A stretch of 64,000 bases of DNA from Engelhardtia mirabilis (GTDB lineage Bacteria > Planctomycetota > UBA1135 > GCA-002686595), in the NCBI RefSeq assembly GCF_007748095.1, contig NZ_CP036287.1, positions 744,001 through 808,000 of the forward strand. Direction: 5' to 3'. This document shows, piece after piece, positions 37,400-46,498 of this stretch (position 1 is its first letter; the number at the start of each line of letters is the position of its first letter). Below the pieces are notes generated by a model. That model saw only the letters and a list, made by a program, of their open reading frames with translations, ran no database searches and had not been told where the DNA came from. Position numbers and translations under genes: made by a program.

Positions 37400-38944
37400 A
37401 TGAACACCAAGACCCTGCCCGTCCTCTGCGGCGTGGCCGCCGCGCTCGCGCTCGCCGGGACGGCGAACGCGCAGTCCTTCGGCAACGCCTGCGCCGGCAA
37501 CACCGGTAACACCCCGACCGTCGGCATCACCGGCCTCGTCGTCCAAGGCAACAACTTCACCGTCGACCTGACCGGCGCCCCGAGCACCACGGGTCTGATG
37601 TACGTCGGCGGCTCGAACGTCCTCGGCCTCGGCCTGCCCCTGCCCCTCGACCTGGGCCTGTTCTCGCCCGGGCTCACCGGCTGCGAGCTGAACGTCAGCA
37701 CCGACATCTCGATCGGCTACGCCCTCGACGTCACCGGCGCCGCGAGCTTCACCTTCGACGCCACCGGCATCCCGGCCGGGATCCCGCTCTACCTTCAGAA
37801 CTGGAACTGGGACTTCGACCTGGTGACCTTTGCCAACCTCGGCGGTTGGTCGGCCGGCTTCGAGTTCGAGGTCGTGCCCCCCAGCGGCGTCGCTGCCGGC
37901 GACCTGGTCATCAGCGAGTACATCAAGGACCCCTCCTTCTCGGCCGACGCCGGGGGTGAGTGGATCGAGCTGTACAACACGACCGCCAGCGACATCGACA
38001 TCCGCAACTTCGTCCTGTCGGACAACGACTTCGACAGCACCGTGCTGATCAGCGCCACGCCGATCATCGTGCCCGCCGGCGGTTACGCCGTGCTCGGTAA
38101 CGACGCCGATCCGGCCAACAACGGCGGCATCACCCTCGACTTCCAGTACGCCAGTGACAACGGCCAGTACTTCCTGGCCAACGGCGCCGACGAGATCGTC
38201 CTGACCACCTACGACGGCATCGAGGTCGACCGCATCGAGTACGACTCGGGCGCCCTGTGGTCCGACGCCGCGGGTCTCTCCTTCGCCCTCAACGACGGCG
38301 CGCTCGACGCGACCCTCAACGACGACCCGGCTAACTGGGCCGAGTCGGCCTGCTACATCGGCGGCGCCCCGTTCAACACGGACCTCGCCACCCCCGGCAC
38401 GAACAACGCCTCCTGCGCCATTCCCACCCTGCCCGCGGGCACCGGTGAACTCGTCATCTCCGAGTTCTCCCAGAACCCGGCCGCCGTCGCCGACAGCGCC
38501 GGCGAGTACTTCGAGGTCCACAACCCCGGTGGCGTGGACGTGGACATGAACGGCTGGACCATCTGCACCGTGGACGTCTGCGAGACCCTGGCGGTCTCGA
38601 CGGTCGTCCCCGCGGGCGGCTACCTGGTCTTCGCGGTCAACGGCGACCCGCTGCTGAACGGCGGCCTGCCGAGCAGCACCGTGGCCATGACCGCCGGTCA
38701 GTTCCTGACCAACTCCACCGGCAGCATCCAAGTGGTGGACGCGGCCAACCAAGTGGTCGGGATCATCGTCTACGACGACGGCGCGACCTACCCGGACGGC
38801 AACGGCGCCTCGGCGTCGCTGGACCCGACCAAGCTGACCGCCGCGGACTCGCAGGTCGGCGCCAACTGGTGCCTGTCGACCAGCCCCTACGGCGACGGCG
38901 ACCTGGGTACCCCGGCGGCCGCCAACGATAGCTGCGGCCTCTAG
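37400..38944 (+). CDS. Secreted protein with two lamin-tail domains (514 aa)
   Basis: Signal peptide MNTKTLPVLCGVAAALALAG, cleaved near ANA-QS. An N-terminal beta domain of about 150 residues is followed by two lamin-tail-like (LTD) domains starting near residues 170 and 350. Each opens with a segment like LVISEYIKDPS or LVISEFSQNPA and contains a GGEWIELYN/AGEYFEVHN core and a conserved PAGGY turn. Both end with the pattern YGDGDLGTPAAANDSCG or its partial form. LTD domains occur in extracellular and cell-surface proteins; binding partners are unknown. A paralogue of equal length lies 251 nt downstream. Confidence 0.88.
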   Translation: MNTKTLPVLCGVAAALALAGTANAQSFGNACAGNTGNTPTVGITGLVVQGNNFTVDLTGAPSTTGLMYVGGSNVLGLGLPLPLDLGLFSPGLTGCELNVSTDISIGYALDVTGAASFTFDATGIPAGIPLYLQNWNWDFDLVTFANLGGWSAGFEFEVVPPSGVAAGDLVISEYIKDPSFSADAGGEWIELYNTTASDIDIRNFVLSDNDFDSTVLISATPIIVPAGGYAVLGNDADPANNGGITLDFQYASDNGQYFLANGADEIVLTTYDGIEVDRIEYDSGALWSDAAGLSFALNDGALDATLNDDPANWAESACYIGGAPFNTDLATPGTNNASCAIPTLPAGTGELVISEFSQNPAAVADSAGEYFEVHNPGGVDVDMNGWTICTVDVCETLAVSTVVPAGGYLVFAVNGDPLLNGGLPSSTVAMTAGQFLTNSTGSIQVVDAANQVVGIIVYDDGATYPDGNGASASLDPTKLTAADSQVGANWCLSTSPYGDGDLGTPAAANDSCGL

Positions 38945-39032
38945 TCGCCGCTGACTCGAGTCGCACGGTGGGGTCACCGCGGGAGTGAGGCCACAGGGCC
39001 AAGCACTCGCTGGGCCCACCACCACGACTGAC

Positions 39033-39067
39033 GGGGGGCGCCGCTCGATCATCGAGCGGTGCCCCCC
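39033..39067 (+). terminator. Strong stem-loop between the two lamin-tail genes
   Basis: A 15-bp stem (39033-39047 with 39053-39067) of G-rich and C-rich arms around a 5-nt loop ATCAT, with one G-U pair. It lies about 90 nt after the first gene's stop, without a T-run. Confidence 0.7.
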
Positions 39068-39195
39068 GGTGCGTTCGGGGGCCGTTCCCGACCCTGGCTC
39101 TGGGGCGCGATCGGGGGCAGCAGGTCGCGCGGCACTCAGGCCGATCCAGATGGGCCGAGCGTCTCGCCCGCAGCCCCTTCTGAAGCCCAGTGACC

Positions 39196-40740
39196 ATGCG
39201 CCCCGCCAATACCCTGCGACCCTCGACCCAAGCCCTGATCGCCGCCCTCGCCGCCTGTGGAGTCTCCGCTCCTGCCGCCGCCCAGACCTTCGGCACCGGC
39301 TGCGCCGGAGCCAGCGGCAAGACGCCCACGATCGAGGCCGACGAGCTGATCGTCGACGGGAGCGACTTCGGCGTCGAGATCACCGGCGGGCCGAACCTGT
39401 TCGGCTACCTGCTGGTGGGCGCGAACAACACCACCTGGAACGGCTTGGACTTGCCCCTCGACCTGGGGGCCTTCGCCTTTGGTGACTGTGACTTGCTCGT
39501 GTCAGTGAACATCGTCGTGCCCATCACCACCGATGGTCTCGGCCAGTCGAGCCTGACCCTGCCCGGCTTCGGTGGGTTCATCGACGTCTACCTGCAGGTC
39601 GTCCTGGCCGACGTCGACCTGGTCGACTTCGATCCGCCTGCGGCCTTCAGCGCCGGTTTGACCATCACCGGCGTCCCGGCCAGCCTGCTCCAGCCCGGCG
39701 ACCTGGTGATCACCGAAGTGATGAAGGACCCGTCCTTCGTCACCGATGGCTTCGGTGAGTGGTTCGAGGTCTTCAACACCACCGACGCCGACATCGACGT
39801 CAACCACTGGACGATCACGGACGGAGGGACGGACTCGATCCTGCTGGACGCCGGCGCGCCGCTGATCGTCCCCGCGCACTCCTTCGCGGTCCTCGGCAAC
39901 AACGCCGACCCGGCCGTCAACGGCGGGATCGACATGCTGGTGGACTACTCGCTCTACGGGACGCTCAATTTCTCCAACGCGGCCGACTCGCTGGTCCTGA
40001 CCACGCCCGACCAGATCGTCGTCGACGCGATTGTCTGGGACGATGGCGTGGAATGGCCCGATGAGCCCGGACAGTCCATGCAGCTCGTCGAGGGGGTCTT
40101 CGAGTTCGACCTCAACGACGACGGCGGCAATTGGGAGGTCACCGAGTGCTTCATCGGGGGCACGCCCTTCAATACCGACCGCGGCACCCCCGGAACGCCA
40201 GCGGGCGACTGCGCGAACCCGACCCTGCCCTTCGGGACGGGTGAGATCATCTTCTCGGAGATCATGCAGAACCCCTCGAGCGTTGCGGACACGGTGGGGG
40301 AGTGGTTCGAGGTCTACAACACCACCGGCGCCGCGATCGACCTGGACGGTTGGACCTTCGCCCAGGGCGGTGGGAGCTTCGTCGTTGCCGGTAGCTTCAG
40401 CGTGCCCGCCGGGGGCTATCGCGTGCTCGCGCGCATCGGCGACTCGCTGGTGAACGGCGGCCTACCCCTCGACGTCTACGACTACGACGACACCTTGTTC
40501 CTGCCCAACGGCAGCCAGACCCTGACGATCCTCGACGCGTCCGGCGCCACGTCCTGCCTGCTGCAGTACGACAACGGGCTGACCTACCCCGACCCCTCGG
40601 GGGCGTCGATGTCCCTGGACCCCACGCACCTGGACGTGGCCAGCGCCGTGGACGGATCGTTCTGGTGCGAGGCGATCAGCCTCTACGGCGACGGGGACCT
40701 CGGGACCCCGGGCGTTGCGAACGACTCCTGCGGTCCCTGA
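39196..40740 (+). CDS. Secreted protein with two lamin-tail domains, paralogue of upstream gene (514 aa)
   Basis: Start ATG 39196 (MRPANTLRPSTQALIAAL) with a signal peptide cleaved near AAAQT; an in-frame GTG two codons earlier is less likely. Organisation matches the upstream gene: N-terminal beta domain, then LTD domains near residues 169 (LVITEVMKDPSF) and 351 (IIFSEIMQNPSS). Each contains GEWFEVFNTT/GEWFEVYNTT, and the ending is YGDGDLGTPGVANDSCG. The two proteins have the same length, so this looks like a tandem duplication that has since diverged. Confidence 0.88.
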   Translation: MRPANTLRPSTQALIAALAACGVSAPAAAQTFGTGCAGASGKTPTIEADELIVDGSDFGVEITGGPNLFGYLLVGANNTTWNGLDLPLDLGAFAFGDCDLLVSVNIVVPITTDGLGQSSLTLPGFGGFIDVYLQVVLADVDLVDFDPPAAFSAGLTITGVPASLLQPGDLVITEVMKDPSFVTDGFGEWFEVFNTTDADIDVNHWTITDGGTDSILLDAGAPLIVPAHSFAVLGNNADPAVNGGIDMLVDYSLYGTLNFSNAADSLVLTTPDQIVVDAIVWDDGVEWPDEPGQSMQLVEGVFEFDLNDDGGNWEVTECFIGGTPFNTDRGTPGTPAGDCANPTLPFGTGEIIFSEIMQNPSSVADTVGEWFEVYNTTGAAIDLDGWTFAQGGGSFVVAGSFSVPAGGYRVLARIGDSLVNGGLPLDVYDYDDTLFLPNGSQTLTILDASGATSCLLQYDNGLTYPDPSGASMSLDPTHLDVASAVDGSFWCEAISLYGDGDLGTPGVANDSCGP

Positions 40741-40812
40741 GGCTCGCGGGTCACAGGGCCGATCCACGCCGAGTGGGTCCTCCGCGCCTCTTCCTGGCTA
40801 GACTGAGAAACG

Positions 40813-41295
40813 ATGACCGACGCCGACGTCCGACCCAGCACGGAGCTCGCCGCTCAGGCTTCAGAAGCCGCCCACGCCATGGCGCGTGAGTGCCTGGGGA
40901 CGCGGGTCCGCGTCCTGTCGCGGACGATCACGCGCATCTTCGACGAGCACTTCCGGCCCTTCGACGCGACCGGGGCCCAGCTCTGGCTCCTGGGAGCGAT
41001 GGGCTTCTTCGGTGCCAAGTCACCGTCGGAGCTGGCCCGCGCCCTGTCGATGGACAAGTCGACCCTCTCCCGCAACATCCAGCGCCTGGCGGAGCGGGGC
41101 TGGGTCGTGATCGACGACCAGGACTCCGGCCGTGGCCAGTTGGTGAGCCTGAGCGTGACCGGGGCCGAGCTGCTGGTGAAGATCCAGCCCGCCTGGGCGG
41201 CCGCCCAGGCCGAGGTGCGGACCATCCTCGGGGGCGACGAAGCCGACGTGCTGCGGCAGCTCGGCAACCGCCTCTGGCGCGATCAAGAGGGCTAG
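40813..41295 (+). CDS. MarR-family transcriptional regulator (160 aa)
   Basis: Winged-helix repressor-type fold: the recognition region reads KSPSELARALSMDKSTLSRN, with IQRLAERGWVVIDDQDSGRG as the wing. N- and C-terminal helices for dimerisation are present. Regulators of this family commonly control adjacent genes in response to small ligands; the alpha/beta hydrolase and cupin genes downstream are candidates, though a possible terminator lies between them. The ATG at 40813 has only a weak ribosome-binding site. Confidence 0.9.
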   Translation: MTDADVRPSTELAAQASEAAHAMARECLGTRVRVLSRTITRIFDEHFRPFDATGAQLWLLGAMGFFGAKSPSELARALSMDKSTLSRNIQRLAERGWVVIDDQDSGRGQLVSLSVTGAELLVKIQPAWAAAQAEVRTILGGDEADVLRQLGNRLWRDQEG

Positions 41296-41296
41296 G

Positions 41297-41323
41297 GCCT
41301 CGGTCGGGGCTTGGGGCCGAGGC
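41297..41323 (+). terminator. Stem-loop just after the MarR gene
   Basis: GCCTCGG (41297-41303) pairs with CCGAGGC (41317-41323) around a 13-nt loop, starting 2 nt after the stop codon TAG. No T-run follows. Confidence 0.5.
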
Positions 41324-41416
41324 GCCGGGCTAGCGCCCTTGGCCGCGGACCGCTCGTCTCGGGCCGGGCCAGGGACGGAGCCCGAGCGATCGGTACCCGC
41401 AGCCCCTGCGGGCCCG

Positions 41417-41438
41417 CTGACCCCCTTCCCTGTGCCAA
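41417..41438 (+). repeat. Solitary copy of the insertion-element inverted repeat
   Basis: CTGACCCCCTTCCCTGTGCC followed by AA matches the left end of the 19618-20847 element at 21 of 22 positions. No partner end or transposase is nearby, so it may be a relic of an old insertion or a target of the transposase. Confidence 0.6.
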
Positions 41439-41540
41439 ATCGCCGCGGTGGGGTTGCTTCTGCAATGGGGCGATCTATCCTCCCGTCGCCATCGAGGTGT
41501 ATCTGCAACCTCGCGGCGACCCGAGACCGATCGACCCACC

Positions 41541-42431
41541 ATGTCCACCCCACCCCTCCTGCGCGCCATCCAGCTCGGCCTGGGCGCCCTGGGTCGCATC
41601 AGCCCCTCCGGCGCGGCCCACCTGGGCGCGGCCCTGGCCTTCCGGCCCCTGCGTCTGCCGCCCAGGCCGTGGGAGCAGGCGGCCCTCGAGGGCGCGAGCG
41701 AGGTACGGCTCCCCGGGCCCCGCGGGGTCACCACGGGGCTGCGCTGGGATCCCGCCGGGGCCAGCCGCGGAACGGTGCTGATGCTGCACGGCTGGCAGGG
41801 TCGCGCCTCCCAGTTCGCCCGCCTCGGCCCGCTCCTGGCCAACCAGGGCCTGAGCGCCGTGGCAGTGGAAGCGCCGGGGCACGGCGGCAGCCCCCGCGGC
41901 GACGGAGGCCCCGCCGAGTGGGTCGCCACGCTGCGACTGGCCGCCGCCGCCCTGGGTCCGCTCCACGCCCTGGTGGGCCATTCCCTGGGCAGCGTCGCGG
42001 CGCTGATCGCCATCGACGGCGGCCTCGAGGTGCCGCGACTGGCGCTCTTCGCGCCGCCCGCCGAGGTCAGGCCGCGGATGGAGTCGGCTGCCGATCGACT
42101 GGGTTTCACGGGCGCTCTGCGCGCGCGGTTCGTGGACCTGACGGTGGGCCGCATCGTGAGCGGCGGTGGCCACGCCGACCTCGCCGAAAGCGTGGCGCGC
42201 ACAGTCCCGCCTTCGATCGTGGTCCACGCCCCCGACGACGAGGACGTGCCCTTCGAGGAGGGCCGCCGCCTCGCGGCCGCCATGCCGGAGTCACGGTTCG
42301 TGACCACCGACGCCGTGGGTCACTTTCGCATCCTGCGCGATCCTGCCACCCTCGAGCGGGTGGTGCGTTTCCTGGCGTCGACCTCCGTCGAGCAACCCGA
42401 GCCCACCGCCGAACTGGAGCACCACAGATGA
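41541..42431 (+). CDS. Alpha/beta hydrolase (296 aa)
   Basis: Start ATG 41541 (MSTPPLLRAIQLG). The fold is visible from LMLHGWQGRASQF (oxyanion loop) through the nucleophile elbow GHSLGS with Ser148, an acid in the HAPDDEDVPF segment and the catalytic His in GHFRI. The substrate is not evident; the family includes esterases and lipases. It overlaps the next gene by 4 nt (ATGA), so the two are coupled. Confidence 0.88.
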   Translation: MSTPPLLRAIQLGLGALGRISPSGAAHLGAALAFRPLRLPPRPWEQAALEGASEVRLPGPRGVTTGLRWDPAGASRGTVLMLHGWQGRASQFARLGPLLANQGLSAVAVEAPGHGGSPRGDGGPAEWVATLRLAAAALGPLHALVGHSLGSVAALIAIDGGLEVPRLALFAPPAEVRPRMESAADRLGFTGALRARFVDLTVGRIVSGGGHADLAESVARTVPPSIVVHAPDDEDVPFEEGRRLAAAMPESRFVTTDAVGHFRILRDPATLERVVRFLASTSVEQPEPTAELEHHR

Positions 42432-42910
42432 CCGAACGACCTGCCGCGATCGCGCGACCGGAGCCCTCCGCCTCGGGCCCGCACTTCACCGCCGTCGACT
42501 TGGGCGCCCTTGACGACCTGTCGGGCTTCGAGACGCCGCACCCCCTCTTGGGGCGTGCGACCCGCGGGCGCGTGTTCCTACAGCAGGCCCTGGGCGCCAC
42601 CGGGATCGAGCTGTCCTTCAACGCCATGCCGCCCCGAGCCGCCGTGCCCTTCACCCACGCGCACCGCGAGAACGAGGAGCTGTACCTATTCCTGGGCGGC
42701 GAGGGCGAGATGCTCGTGGACGGTCAGGTCCTGCCCGTACGCGAGGGCAGCTGCGTGCGCTGCGCGCCCCAGGCGCTGCGGGCCTGGCGCAACGTGGGCG
42801 CGGGTGTGTTGTCCTTCGCCGTGCTCCAGGTGCGCGCCGACGCAGGCGTTGCCAGCGAGATCGAGGACGGCGTGGCGGGCGAGAGCCCCGCGCCCTGGCC
42901 CGCCGACTGA
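42428..42910 (+). CDS. Cupin-domain protein (160 aa)
   Basis: Start ATG 42428, within the stop of the hydrolase gene (ATGA overlap). A single cupin barrel: HAHRENEELYLFLGGEGEM is a metal-binding motif 1 (two His, Glu), and motif 2 is less complete (PQALRAWRNVG). It is a small metal-binding sensor or enzyme with no close functional assignment. The longer frame beginning at 41339 is a shadow. The MarR regulator upstream may control both genes. Confidence 0.85.
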   Translation: MTERPAAIARPEPSASGPHFTAVDLGALDDLSGFETPHPLLGRATRGRVFLQQALGATGIELSFNAMPPRAAVPFTHAHRENEELYLFLGGEGEMLVDGQVLPVREGSCVRCAPQALRAWRNVGAGVLSFAVLQVRADAGVASEIEDGVAGESPAPWPAD

Positions 42911-43011
42911 ATGGCGGCGCGGATCGCGTGCCCCGTCCGGGCGACGCGATCCGCGCAGTCGAGTTCGCTGGTCGCGACCCGCGACCGATCCGGACCGACC
43001 GATCCGGACTA

Positions 43012-43172
43012 CTGTCCTGGATCAGAAATTCGGCGTCACTTCCCGGGCTCCGATCGCCGCTGGCGTCGCCAGCGCCTCCTCCGAGTATCGCAGCGGATAC
43101 GCGTCGTCGGCGCGCCTAGCCAGCATCGATCGGACCTCCGGGAAGTGACGCCGAATTTCTGATCCAGGACAC
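43012..43172. mobile_element. 161-bp miniature inverted-repeat element, copy 1
   Basis: Terminal inverted repeats of about 34-43 bp begin with TGTCCTGGATCAGAAATTCG at the left and end with its complement at the right. Flanking TA dinucleotides (43010-43011 and 43173-43174), within a CTAC duplication, look like a target-site duplication, as made by Tc1/mariner/IS630-type transposases. The pirin stop codon TAG lies at the right boundary. No coding capacity. Confidence 0.8.
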
Positions 43173-43903
43173 TACGGCAGCTCGAACAAGAGCAGCTCCG
43201 CTTCCCCGTCCGCGTGGGCCTCGATCCGATCGAGGCCTTCGCCGAAGAGCGCGTCGCCGGCGCGCACCGCGTGGCCGTTGACCGTCGCCGCGCCCTTGGC
43301 CACCTGCACCCAGGTGCGCGCTCCGCCCAGCTCGCGGCTCGCCTCGCCGCCGGCCGCCAGCCGCGTTACGAAGACCCGCGCCTGCTGGAGGATCGTCAGC
43401 GAGCCGTCGCTGCCGTCCGGGGAAGCGACCAGGCGCCAGCCCGAGTCGAGCTCGCCCGAGAAGTCGCGCTCCTGGTAGCTCGGCGCTCCGCCGAACTGGT
43501 CCGGCTCGAGCCAGATCTGCAAGAGGTGCAGCTCGCTGTCCTGGTTGTGGTTGAACTCGCTGTGGAGCACGCCCTTGCCGGCGCTCATGGCCTGCATCAT
43601 CCCCGGCCGCAGCACGCTGCCGGAACCCATCGAGTCCTTGTGCTCGATCGCTCCGTCCAGGGGCCACGTCAGGATCTCCATCTCCCGATGGCCGTGGGTC
43701 GGGAAGCCCGCCGAGGCCCGCACGCGATCCTCGTTGATCACGCGCAGGGGACCGAAGCCCATCCAATCGGGGTCGTGGTACTCGGCGAAGGAGAACGAGT
43801 GCCGCGCGTCGAGCCAGCTCGCGCCGCCCCTCCCGCGCTCGTCGGCGCGGCGCACCTGCAGTCGAGTATCCGGAGTCGTGAAGCCAGTCGTTTGGGGGGT
43901 CAT
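43172..43903 (-). CDS. Pirin-like bicupin, quercetin 2,3-dioxygenase family (YhhW-type)
   Basis: 243 aa. The pirin N-domain metal site is seen as FPTHGHREMEILTW followed by HSEFNHNQDSELHLLQIWL. The second cupin (GARTWVQVAKGAATVNGH) lacks a complete metal-binding set, as in this family. Members oxidise flavonols in vitro; in-cell function is unclear. The gene lies between two inverted copies of a miniature element, and its stop codon is part of the target-site duplication of one of them, so it may be mobilisable or affected by the insertion. Confidence 0.88.
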   Translation of the reverse strand: MTPQTTGFTTPDTRLQVRRADERGRGGASWLDARHSFSFAEYHDPDWMGFGPLRVINEDRVRASAGFPTHGHREMEILTWPLDGAIEHKDSMGSGSVLRPGMMQAMSAGKGVLHSEFNHNQDSELHLLQIWLEPDQFGGAPSYQERDFSGELDSGWRLVASPDGSDGSLTILQQARVFVTRLAAGGEASRELGGARTWVQVAKGAATVNGHAVRAGDALFGEGLDRIEAHADGEAELLLFELP

Positions 43904-43981
43904 GGGTGTTTCTCCGTGGGGCGGTAGTCCCCGGTCAGAACGGTTCCGCAGGACGCTCGATAGGCCGCACCCGCGACCCTA

Positions 43982-44142
43982 GTGTCCTGGATCGGAAATT
44001 CGGCGTCACTGCCCGGAGGTCCGATCGATGCTGGCTAGGCGCGCCGACGACGCGTATCCGCTGCGATATTCGGAGGAGGCGCTGGTGACGCCAGCGGCGA
44101 TCGGAGCCCGGGAAGTGACGCCGAATTTCTGATCCAGGACAC
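43982..44142. mobile_element. 161-bp miniature inverted-repeat element, copy 2, inverted
   Basis: Reverse-complement copy of the 43012-43172 element with only a few differences and the same length. It is flanked by CTAG on both sides, so the duplication is TA or CTAN. It lies 78 nt upstream of the pirin start. Confidence 0.8.
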
Positions 44143-44275
44143 TAGCCAGACCTGCGCCGTCGTCGGTGAGTACGAATCCGGGGCCGCCCGTGACCGCCCC
44201 GCGGCGCCCGCAGAGGCAAACCGCCCCCCGAGTGCGACTTGCGGACGCGCCGCGCGGGAGCGTTGACGTCGTCAG
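44143..44275. other. Gene-free flank of miniature element copy 2
   Basis: Between the second miniature element and the transglutaminase stop at 44276. No gene, repeat or hairpin of note was seen. Together with the element and the pirin upstream region, the gene-free stretch 43904-44275 is 372 bases. Confidence 0.4.
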
Positions 44276-46495
44276 TTAGCGGGGCTCCCCGGGGCTTCGC
44301 GCTCGGAGCCGATCGATAAGGGCCGCGAGTGCGGAGCGCTCCTCGCGCTCCAGCGCCAGGGCGGCGAAGCGCTCCCGATAGAGCAGGTCGACCGAGTGGT
44401 CCACGGCCTCCGCCTCATCGAAGCCGTTGGCGGTGAGCCGACGTGCGTGCTCCCGTGGCGTCGAGCCGGCGGATCGCGGGTGTCCGAGCCGGCTGAGGTG
44501 GGCGAGGAGGATTCGGTACCAGTCCTCGGGCGTGGTGACCTCCGCTTCGCCCTCCTCGGCTCTACGAGCGCCCCGTGCTGTCGACCGTGCCCGCCACAGG
44601 AGTCGAGCCACCAGGATCAGCAACGCGACCAGCGCCACGGCCGCTGCCAGGCCCGCCGCTCCGATCGACGCCAGCACCGCGCCCGGCAGGGCGCCCAGCC
44701 GCTCGATCACGTCACCGAAGTTGCCCCCCTCGCGCCAGGCGGCGAAGTCGTCGCCGATGGCGGCGAGCCAATCGCCGACCCCCGGCTCGCGCTGCTCCCC
44801 CGCGCGTGCGGCGTCGACCTCGGCCGGGGGCGTCGGGTCGAAGCTGACCCAACCGAGCCCTTCGAACTGCACCTCGAACCAAGCGTGGGCGTCGTTGTCG
44901 CGGCCGATGTAGCTGCCCCGATCGGGGTCGAACTCGTCCAGGTGGTAGCCGGTGACCAACCGCGCGGGCACGTCGACCAGCCGCAGGAAGAGCGTCGCGG
45001 TGGTGGCGAAGGCCGTGCAGAAGCCCTCGCGTCGCCGCACGAAATCGACCAGGCCGTCGAGACCCTCCAGCTCGGAGCCGATGAACGAATAGCGGTAGCC
45101 GCGCCGGAAGTGGGCCAGGACCCGCCGCACCTTCTCACCGTCGGTGCGGGCATCGCCGACCACGCCCAGGGCACGGGCGCGCAGGTACTCGAGGGCCGCG
45201 GACTCGGCCGGCAGTTGTCGCGCGTGGCGGTCGCTGCCAGCGGCGGGGCCGCCGGGCTGCAGAGCCTGGAGCGGGTCCGCCGGACGGGCCGAGCGCATCA
45301 GGTAGGTCAGGACTTCCTCCGCCGCACCCGCCGTCGTCAACAGACCGCGCGGGTGGTAGCGCACCTGCGGCAGCTTGACCGCGACCAGGGGATCCACGTG
45401 CATCAAGGGCGCGCGAGCGCCGGAACCCACGGCGATCGGCACGGCCCGCACCAGGATCTCGCGGTCGAACGCCCGCTCTGGCCGCAGCTCGACCCAATCG
45501 TCCTCACGGCCGTCGTCGTCGTCACGCACCAGTTCGGCGCCCACGGTGGAACGGATCCCCTCGTCGGTGAAGGTGTCCAGGTGCAGCGCGGCGAGGTGCA
45601 GGGACGGCGCGACCTGCGACGGCGGCTGGCCCTCCTTCGACACCCAGACCTCCACCACGACGTCCTCGCCGAGGTCGCCCAGTGACCCGCCGTAGCCGAC
45701 GCGCTCGCTCAGCCGGCGCGCTGCGCGCGTGCGTGTCTCGACGCCGCCGGTCGACGCGCTCGCCCCCGCAGCAAGTCGGCTCCGCGCGGAGTCCACGGGG
45801 TCGCCGACGACCCAATCGGCGACCTGGCCGCCGAGCCCACGCAGCAGCAGCGTCGCGAACAAGACGATCGAGCCGAGGGCCGCGGCCGAGGCGACGTGCC
45901 GCCAAACCTGTGTCCGCGACTCGGTCCCGGATGAGCGGGCCCCGCGCGGGAGCCGGCGCGGCAGCCGCCGCGTGGCGCGGGAGTCCACCAGGGCCAAGCC
46001 GATCAGGGCCGCGAGTCCGGTGAACAGCAACAACAGCCCGGTCGCGGGCCCTGGCGCGATCTGCACGGCGAACCAAGCCTGGGTGGCGGCCACGGCCATG
46101 GCGAAGGCGGCCAGGGCGTCGCGGTCGGCGATTCGCAGCAGGGTCACCTGCAACCAGATCAGGATCGCGGGGAGGAACGCCAGGGGCGTGCCGACGGCTC
46201 CGACCAGCGCCGACAGGACGAGGACCTGGACCACGGTCCAGCCGACCTGTCGCCAGGGTCCAGGGGCTCTGCTCGCGCCTCCCGGGCGCCCATCCAGCTC
46301 GGTGGGCAGGTGCGCGCGCCAGGCCAGGACCACGTGCAGGCCCAACCACAGGGCCGCCGCTCCGGCGTCGCGCGCCGAATCGCACTGGGCCAGCAGGCCC
46401 AGCGTTCCGGCCATGCAGCTCCCGATGCTGGCCGCGGCCACCATGCCTGCGGCGACCCGCTCGAGACCCTCGTTGCGTTGGACGGACGGGGTCAT
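44276..46495 (-). CDS. Membrane transglutaminase-like protein, TgpA type (739 aa)
   Basis: About six N-terminal hydrophobic helices (to about residue 225) are followed by an extracytoplasmic transglutaminase-like domain. Its catalytic triad is visible as Cys493 (GFCTAFA), His537 (DAHAWFEV) and Asp553 (SFDPTPP). A further transmembrane helix lies near 625-650, and the C-terminus (after about 660) is cytosolic. It is the third gene of a MoxR-DUF58-transglutaminase operon with a gap of 3 nt from the DUF58 gene. Such proteins are cell-envelope peptidases or crosslinkers; the substrate is unknown. Confidence 0.92.
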   Translation of the reverse strand: MTPSVQRNEGLERVAAGMVAAASIGSCMAGTLGLLAQCDSARDAGAAALWLGLHVVLAWRAHLPTELDGRPGGASRAPGPWRQVGWTVVQVLVLSALVGAVGTPLAFLPAILIWLQVTLLRIADRDALAAFAMAVAATQAWFAVQIAPGPATGLLLLFTGLAALIGLALVDSRATRRLPRRLPRGARSSGTESRTQVWRHVASAAALGSIVLFATLLLRGLGGQVADWVVGDPVDSARSRLAAGASASTGGVETRTRAARRLSERVGYGGSLGDLGEDVVVEVWVSKEGQPPSQVAPSLHLAALHLDTFTDEGIRSTVGAELVRDDDDGREDDWVELRPERAFDREILVRAVPIAVGSGARAPLMHVDPLVAVKLPQVRYHPRGLLTTAGAAEEVLTYLMRSARPADPLQALQPGGPAAGSDRHARQLPAESAALEYLRARALGVVGDARTDGEKVRRVLAHFRRGYRYSFIGSELEGLDGLVDFVRRREGFCTAFATTATLFLRLVDVPARLVTGYHLDEFDPDRGSYIGRDNDAHAWFEVQFEGLGWVSFDPTPPAEVDAARAGEQREPGVGDWLAAIGDDFAAWREGGNFGDVIERLGALPGAVLASIGAAGLAAAVALVALLILVARLLWRARSTARGARRAEEGEAEVTTPEDWYRILLAHLSRLGHPRSAGSTPREHARRLTANGFDEAEAVDHSVDLLYRERFAALALEREERSALAALIDRLRARSPGEPR

Positions 46496-46498
46496 GGA

